DNA of 64,000 nucleotides from positions 9,344 through 73,343 of the forward strand of contig LUCM01009828.1 of NCBI GenBank assembly GCA_008360955.1. The letters are read 5' to 3'. The notes under the pieces were generated by a model. It was given only the letters and a program-made list of their open reading frames with translations, was not told the origin of the DNA and ran no database searches. A program made the translations under genes and the position numbers. This stretch comes from Fasciolopsis buskii (lineage: Eukaryota > Platyhelminthes > Trematoda > Plagiorchiida > Fasciolidae). Of this stretch, positions 59,113-64,000 are shown piece after piece. Numbering within the stretch: position 1 is the first letter of the stretch; every line of letters starts with the position of its first letter.

Positions 59113-61239
59113 CTGAATAAAGAAAAAAACAAAGAGAGTTATGATACACAGAATGAACAAAAAAGTGGATCATCTCATTCAGAAAATCGCCAACCAGTTG
59201 CTCATGCCACTCCTGTTTTTTGCAACCAATCCTATGCTCAGATCCTTCTTGCGATCACACAGAATATACTAACAGAGAAGAAGAATATGCAGAAGTGTAT
59301 GGAACAAATGACATATGGGAAAAAATTTCCTAGCAGTTATGAAATGGTGAAAGGTTGTGAAGTCAATTACACCACTAACCATGCACTACGTTCACGCCAT
59401 ATAGTATAGTAATTGCCAGAAAGGTTAGTATCTCTGATTCAATAGATTTCCGAGTACCTTGAAGAACCTTCCACCTGTTTGATTTCTGTCAATAATTCAA
59501 TCAAGTGCGTCATGTATTACAGAGACCTCAGCGATCCAAACAACACAGGGAGTTAATTAATCTGATGTCTAAAAAACTATTCGAAATAATAACCGACATG
59601 TAAAGACAGACATTTCGGAATGGTCATACTGGATTTGTTGCATTGTTCACCGACTACGGAGGAGATGTGCCCAATTTAACAGACAAGGAATTCTAGAATT
59701 GCAGTCTGAATCGGCCTACCTAAGTGCCAGTGGTGCAACTTCAAACAAAACCGCAAAGACCGCACCCAGGAACAACTTTCAGTAATGCATCCCCACAAGT
59801 TTCATGGCTAATCCATGGAGTGAATTATCTGGCTGCAGGTGACATTCACCTCAAAGACAGTAGTACGTAAGCCGCATCTATGTCGTCCATTTCCTCAACC
59901 GGATTTCCACCTAAGCATTTCGAACGTCAAAACATTAGTTTTAGCATATTTGAATAGGTTAAGCCTTTTGTTAGGGAACCCCGTCACTGTAGCCCTTACT
60001 TAGGCTAATGGCCACTTCGTCCAAAGATCTTTTGCCTATTTCCTTTGGGCAAAAGATATATGGAATTGAGAATAACCAACGGCGAGCCTCGTGAAAAGCG
60101 TTGCCGACCCTTTCCGCTAACGTTTGTCATCCGTATCCACATATTTGTTCCAAGAATCTCGTTTGCCATCTAGTGGAGGGAATCGATTCCAAAGACCTGG
60201 TTTGAATCCGAAATATCGTGAAAATTATGTAATTCAGATCTCCAAAATGTTCCCAACTCAATAACATATGAACTACCACCAGCACAGACTTTCGAACATA
60301 CGATGTAATCAGACTGCTTTAAGATCATGTGATGCAGTTGTTGTGATCTGAAAACACTAAGGCTTCTGCTGGCCCGGTAACTCATGGAGTGGCAGTGCCA
60401 ACTTAGTGGTAGCAATGACAGAAAAGTCAAAACAAAACTGTTCTTATGGCCACGGGGTTTCATGACACAAGTCCGAGGAGGAGCAGTTTAGCCTGTGAAT
60501 TGACTACCCCAACTGGAAAGTCCCTTGATTACTACTTCCTGACTTACAGCACTCTTGAAGAAATCGTAGCGGAATAGGCTTATTAAACTGGACAAAACAA
60601 AGTACGTGGGATGTAATATGTTTAACTTCAGACGAAAAAGGCGTATTCAAAATGAAGGTTCCAATCTGCACCTCAAATAGAACCACTATCATGGATACAA
60701 TGAAGAGAGATATGAAAAAGGTAACTCTTACTCAAGCGAACATTGAAAACCGCTTATCACAAGCTGGAAAACACCCAACACGAAGAGATCTAGGAATATG
60801 TGTTTCATCTTAATTAGAATGAAATATTCAACTTGCTTAGCTCAGTTGTGAAGGTTTATCAATAGAATAACCATAAAAGAAGCGAGAAGTGTCTCAGTCG
60901 GTGAATCGAAGTCGGAAACTCGGTGGCGATATGGGTGCCTGCCTTGTCCAGTGGCAAACTGAACTAAAAATGTTGGAGTCCAAACACCGGAACAATATAT
61001 TCTCTCAGCAATGACTCAAAAATTCAACCAGGTGCCATATTGCGACAAGACCATGCAGTCACTGAAAAAAATCCACCAATCAGAGATCGTTGAATTGATC
61101 CAACTGTGAAGCGTTCAATCTCTGCGGGCTAAATTCTGCCTTTGGCAGAAATCTGCCAACCAATATTCCTAATACAACGTGCCTTTGAATACTAACTAGT
61201 AGATGCTGGTTGATTCACTAACTCTACCCTGGTAAATTG
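59113..61239. other. No recognisable gene
   Basis: Probably intron of the minus-strand gene. A plus-strand frame at 59065-59409 partly overlaps the exon above in antisense and shows no motif. Confidence 0.4.
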
Positions 61240-61440
61240 TCAAAATTCAGCTGTGGTGGGTGCCATGCGTTTGCCAACTTTGGACAGGTAACCATTAATC
61301 CTTAAACGAAACTTCCATACAACGCTTGGCGTGGTCTCGCAGCTTAGATGGTAGAACGCATGCAGCAAAAGTGTGTGAACTGTGTCCCTGCGTGAGCTCC
61401 AGTCCTGCCGAGGTCGCCAACTTTTCAGAGTTGGACCATT
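61240..61440 (+). repeat. tRNA-derived SINE-like repeat, second copy
   Basis: Shares with 6105-6300 a leader of the type TGGTGGGTGCC...GGTAACCATTAATCC and the tRNA-like head GCGTGGTCTCGCAGCTTAGA followed by TGGTAGAACGC. It ends directly before the Penelope-like element. Confidence 0.55.
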
Positions 61441-61469
61441 TATACATGCGATTTTATTCCCTTACATAA

Positions 61470-62558
61470 TTTTCTTTTACACTTTCCCGTTGAGCAGATT
61501 AGGAATCTTATTCTTTTACTTACAGAAAACGTTTGTTTTAATTTCGACGGTCTGGCTGCGGAAAGTACTTTGGGTCCAAACTTGGGATATGTGTTCTTAG
61601 GTATGATCGAACAAAAAGTCCCTGGCAATATTTTGGAATTTCCCCTTTACATACCTTATGTTGACGACATCTTGATTTTCTCTGATGAAGAATAGTTTAT
61701 TAATCCCATGAATTCTATCCGTCTCGACCTTTATGTTCTTCATGGGAAATAAAAAGAAAACCGTTTAACTTTTTTAGATATTTTACTAACCAGACATCCC
61801 GATGGAATATTGCAACGCATACATCTGCCGTTAAATCACCTGGGGTGGACATTGCTTACAATTCTCCAGTTTCTCACCAGTGGAATATGGGCTGAGATTA
61901 GTTCCAGTTCTCCTCTACAGAGTGCAAAAAAATTTGCGACCGTGATCAATTACAAAAAGAAGAGTTCATAAAACGGACGTTGTTAACCAACGATTATCCA
62001 GAAAATTTCACCGAGCAATATCGGAGACAGAGGAAACCATATGTAAAACCGGTCACCGTAGAAAAGAAGCAAGATTTATTGCCTTGTCATTTAAGGGTGA
62101 CCAAATTGATAAAAGTTTTAAATCGGTCATCAGACCTACGTATCCAGCACTACAATTACGTCTACGACAACCAACCAAAAAGGCTCCCAGATTCAATCAA
62201 GCTGTTTTGCTGACCGGAATGTTCTATACTTTGCCTATCAGTTCACTTGCAGTTGCGCTAACGTATGCATAGGCAAAAGGGATCGTTGTTTCATTCAACG
62301 AGTGTCAGAGCACATCGAAATGATTGTCAAAATCGATAACTCAAACCTATGTGATGTAATACACCGACCCCTTCGATCTCGGAGCACCTAGTCGCATTGG
62401 GCCACAAAGTTGGCATAAATCAATCTTTCAAAGTACTAGTGAGCAGCAGGAACCCCAGACTACTGGCATTCGGCGAGGCTATGCCTATAAGCATGCAGCA
62501 CACAGCGCTTTGCGCACAGAAACGGTTGGCCCTGAGTATTAGTCTACCTTGGTATTAA
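61470..62558 (+). pseudogene. Penelope-like retroelement: RT palm, linker and GIY-YIG region
   Basis: Across a few frameshifts the plus strand reads TENVCFNFDGLAAESTLGPN, LGYVFLGMIEQKV and YIPYVDDILIFSDEE, with the RT catalytic YVDD at 61657-61668. RLTFLDILLTRHPDGILQRI follows, then a linker containing FKGDQIDKSFKSVIRPTYPA. The endonuclease part reads CSCANVCIGKRDRCFIQRVS with EHIEM. An open C-terminus runs EHLVALGHKVGINQSFKVLV, NPRLLAFGEAMPIS, ALSISLPWY and stops at TAA 62556-62558. This order (RT then C-terminal GIY-YIG with a CxC...IG...R...EH pattern) defines Penelope-like elements. The RT N-terminus is missing, so it is 5'-truncated, and frameshifts disable it. Confidence 0.85.
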
Positions 62559-63461
62559 TCCAAATAACATTCTCCCGCCTGTCACTCCTTTTTATCGGTA
62601 ACTGTATATATGAAGCTTCCCATCTAATTCAATTCACAGTCTAATTTGTACAAATTGTAATGTTTTACGTTTACGATCGGGAAGAGTAAACGAAATGCTG
62701 GCATTTGGTGACATGTCTTCTGTCTGCTTTGATAAACTAGAGACTGAATGTCTTAAAATTTTGGTAACCAGATTAGAAAACGAAAACTCTGTCTAGCTGA
62801 ATAAAAATGATGTTGTGAACAAAATGCAATATTAATTCTGCTAATTTTTTCGGCAACCCACGGGCTGTTTTTGCCCACCGGTTGTACAAAGTGCATGGTA
62901 TGTGCGTTGAAAACGGAACTCGCGGGCACATAAAAATCGGAAGGAACGATAATCGATCGAGACGTGAATTCAGATTCCTAAAATGTTTGTGTCCAAAGAC
63001 CCGAGGCACATAAACTGTATCACATTTGATTTCAAGGAATTTTGATCACTATTGCAAACTTTTTCGCGATTCAGATTCATGTTTACCACAATATTATTTG
63101 GCTGGAAAAAAGATGTTATAAAAATTTGTGGTGAGGTGTCGGACACGTTCTGTATGCGGTGTATCTAACCGTGTTTCCTTCGGCAAACCAAGTGGTTTGT
63201 TTAATCTTGCGATCCGCTTGTTATTAAACGAGAACTACCAGACAGGGTAGGTTATGCAAAGAAGCCACAATTTAGCATCAGTCAAGTGAGAAATGTCAGA
63301 CTTTTCCGGAATACTAAGTGATATTTCATGGTTTGTCAATAGAACACTCCTTTCCGAAGGTTTTTCATCCATTCAAGCAAAACTTTGATTATTCTCTTGT
63401 CATTTCATACTGTGGTTATCTCGAATGTTCGTAAATAGGGTAGGAATTTCGGCTGAGTTTC
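62559..63461. other. No recognisable gene
   Basis: AT-rich sequence with short frames only. Confidence 0.45.
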
Positions 63462-63755
63462 TCAAAAGTGATCAAATATACACCGGGAGTAACTTTCACT
63501 TTCTCTGATCACTAATGTGCGACATTTCGTCATTCGTAGCTGGAATCCCAGTACGCGATGGATATCATCGTTAAACGGGTTTGTTTTACACGCTTCGTAA
63601 ATAACCTCTAAAACTACGTTTGGTGGTTGCATTGCAGGCAAGACTTGTTGACGATTTTCATTTTGATCTACATGGTGTTCGTCAGCAATCTCGTGACAAG
63701 AAGTACTTTTACCAATCAAGCTGAAATACCTAGTGTGAATAGAATCGGGTTGCAA
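63462..63755 (-). other. Unidentified 97-codon frame, perhaps a retroelement C-terminus
   Basis: The minus-strand frame includes HEIADEHHVDQNENRQQVLP, NVVLEVIYEACKTNPFNDDI and HRVLGFQLRMTKC. The pattern (His/Asp-rich start, then LE..Y.A, then N..I.RVLG.QL) is loosely like the C-terminal tail of some Penelope-like GIY-YIG domains. It could also be an exon of the minus-strand gene or chance. Confidence 0.25.
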
Positions 63756-63765
63756 ACATCGAAAT

Positions 63766-63780
63766 ATATATATATATACA
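63766..63780. repeat. Short TA tract
   Basis: About seven AT units near the right edge. Confidence 0.8.
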
Positions 63781-64000
63781 TAAAAATTGCGAATTCTGGT
63801 GTTAATCGGGTCAGTATTTGTGAAAGGTGGCAGTGGAATTCATAGCTTGGTGATTTGAACATGATGTGACTGTCTCGCAGTCCGGAAAGCAACTGAAACA
63901 TTAATAAAAAAGGACTGGAAAAAGCGCTACGTACTACACTTGTCTAAAACGAAATACCCTGTCAAAATGCTTGATTCACAAAAAGGACAGTTGGTGTGAT

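Noticed and set aside
1..64000. Bacterial-style features, CRISPR arrays, operons
   Set aside because: Intron-exon structure and eukaryotic retroelements make these inapplicable, and no regularly spaced repeats were seen.

Overview
The window looks like nuclear DNA of a parasitic flatworm, most likely a trematode (liver-fluke type). The evidence is small phase-compatible exons separated by long introns, moderate GC, and many decayed retroelements of types common in flukes (RTE/SR2-like, CR1-like, Penelope-like). The species cannot be fixed from the sequence alone.

2839-31092 (+) is the 3' part of one large gene. Fifteen exons join with matching reading phases into a 1543-residue C-terminal fragment ending at TAA 31090-31092. 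It consists of the end of a helical segment followed by WD40 repeats, and its order and motifs match the C-terminal half of APAF1, the apoptosome scaffold. The best landmarks are an IQLGL motif before the propellers and the last four blades (ETAK-VW, TGDDTGALRIW, SDRLCVW, VTVDVNTGTLYVFD). The N-terminal CARD and NB-ARC regions were not found and probably lie to the left of the window. The propellers are inflated by Ser/Pro-rich and acidic insertions. Introns repeatedly interrupt blades just before the strand that carries the conserved Trp.

The introns hold degenerate RTE fragments (4196-4990, 11880-12200, 21130-21710), a CR1-like reverse transcriptase remnant (5060-5720) and tRNA-derived SINE-like repeats. 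The left edge (1-905) is another RTE remnant, interrupted by a TA microsatellite.

31093-52070 is a gene-poor, transposon-rich interval. It contains a 2.3 kb RTE reverse transcriptase with YADD (33795-36060, -), two CR1-like fragments sharing a 3' end (32015-32340 and 41795-43545, -), and a Penelope-like endonuclease fragment (40290-40960, +) bracketed by two TA microsatellites.

52070-59112 (-) holds the last two exons of an unrecognised gene encoding a Ser/Pro-rich tail with two R-R-x-S motifs. Its stop codon is followed 58 bases later by AATAAA. It converges tail-to-tail with the Apaf-1-like gene. Its intron contains a fifth RTE remnant (57100-58060). To its right, 61470-62558 (+) is a Penelope-like element that keeps the YVDD catalytic motif and an almost intact C-terminus. 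The remaining stretches show no recognisable gene.
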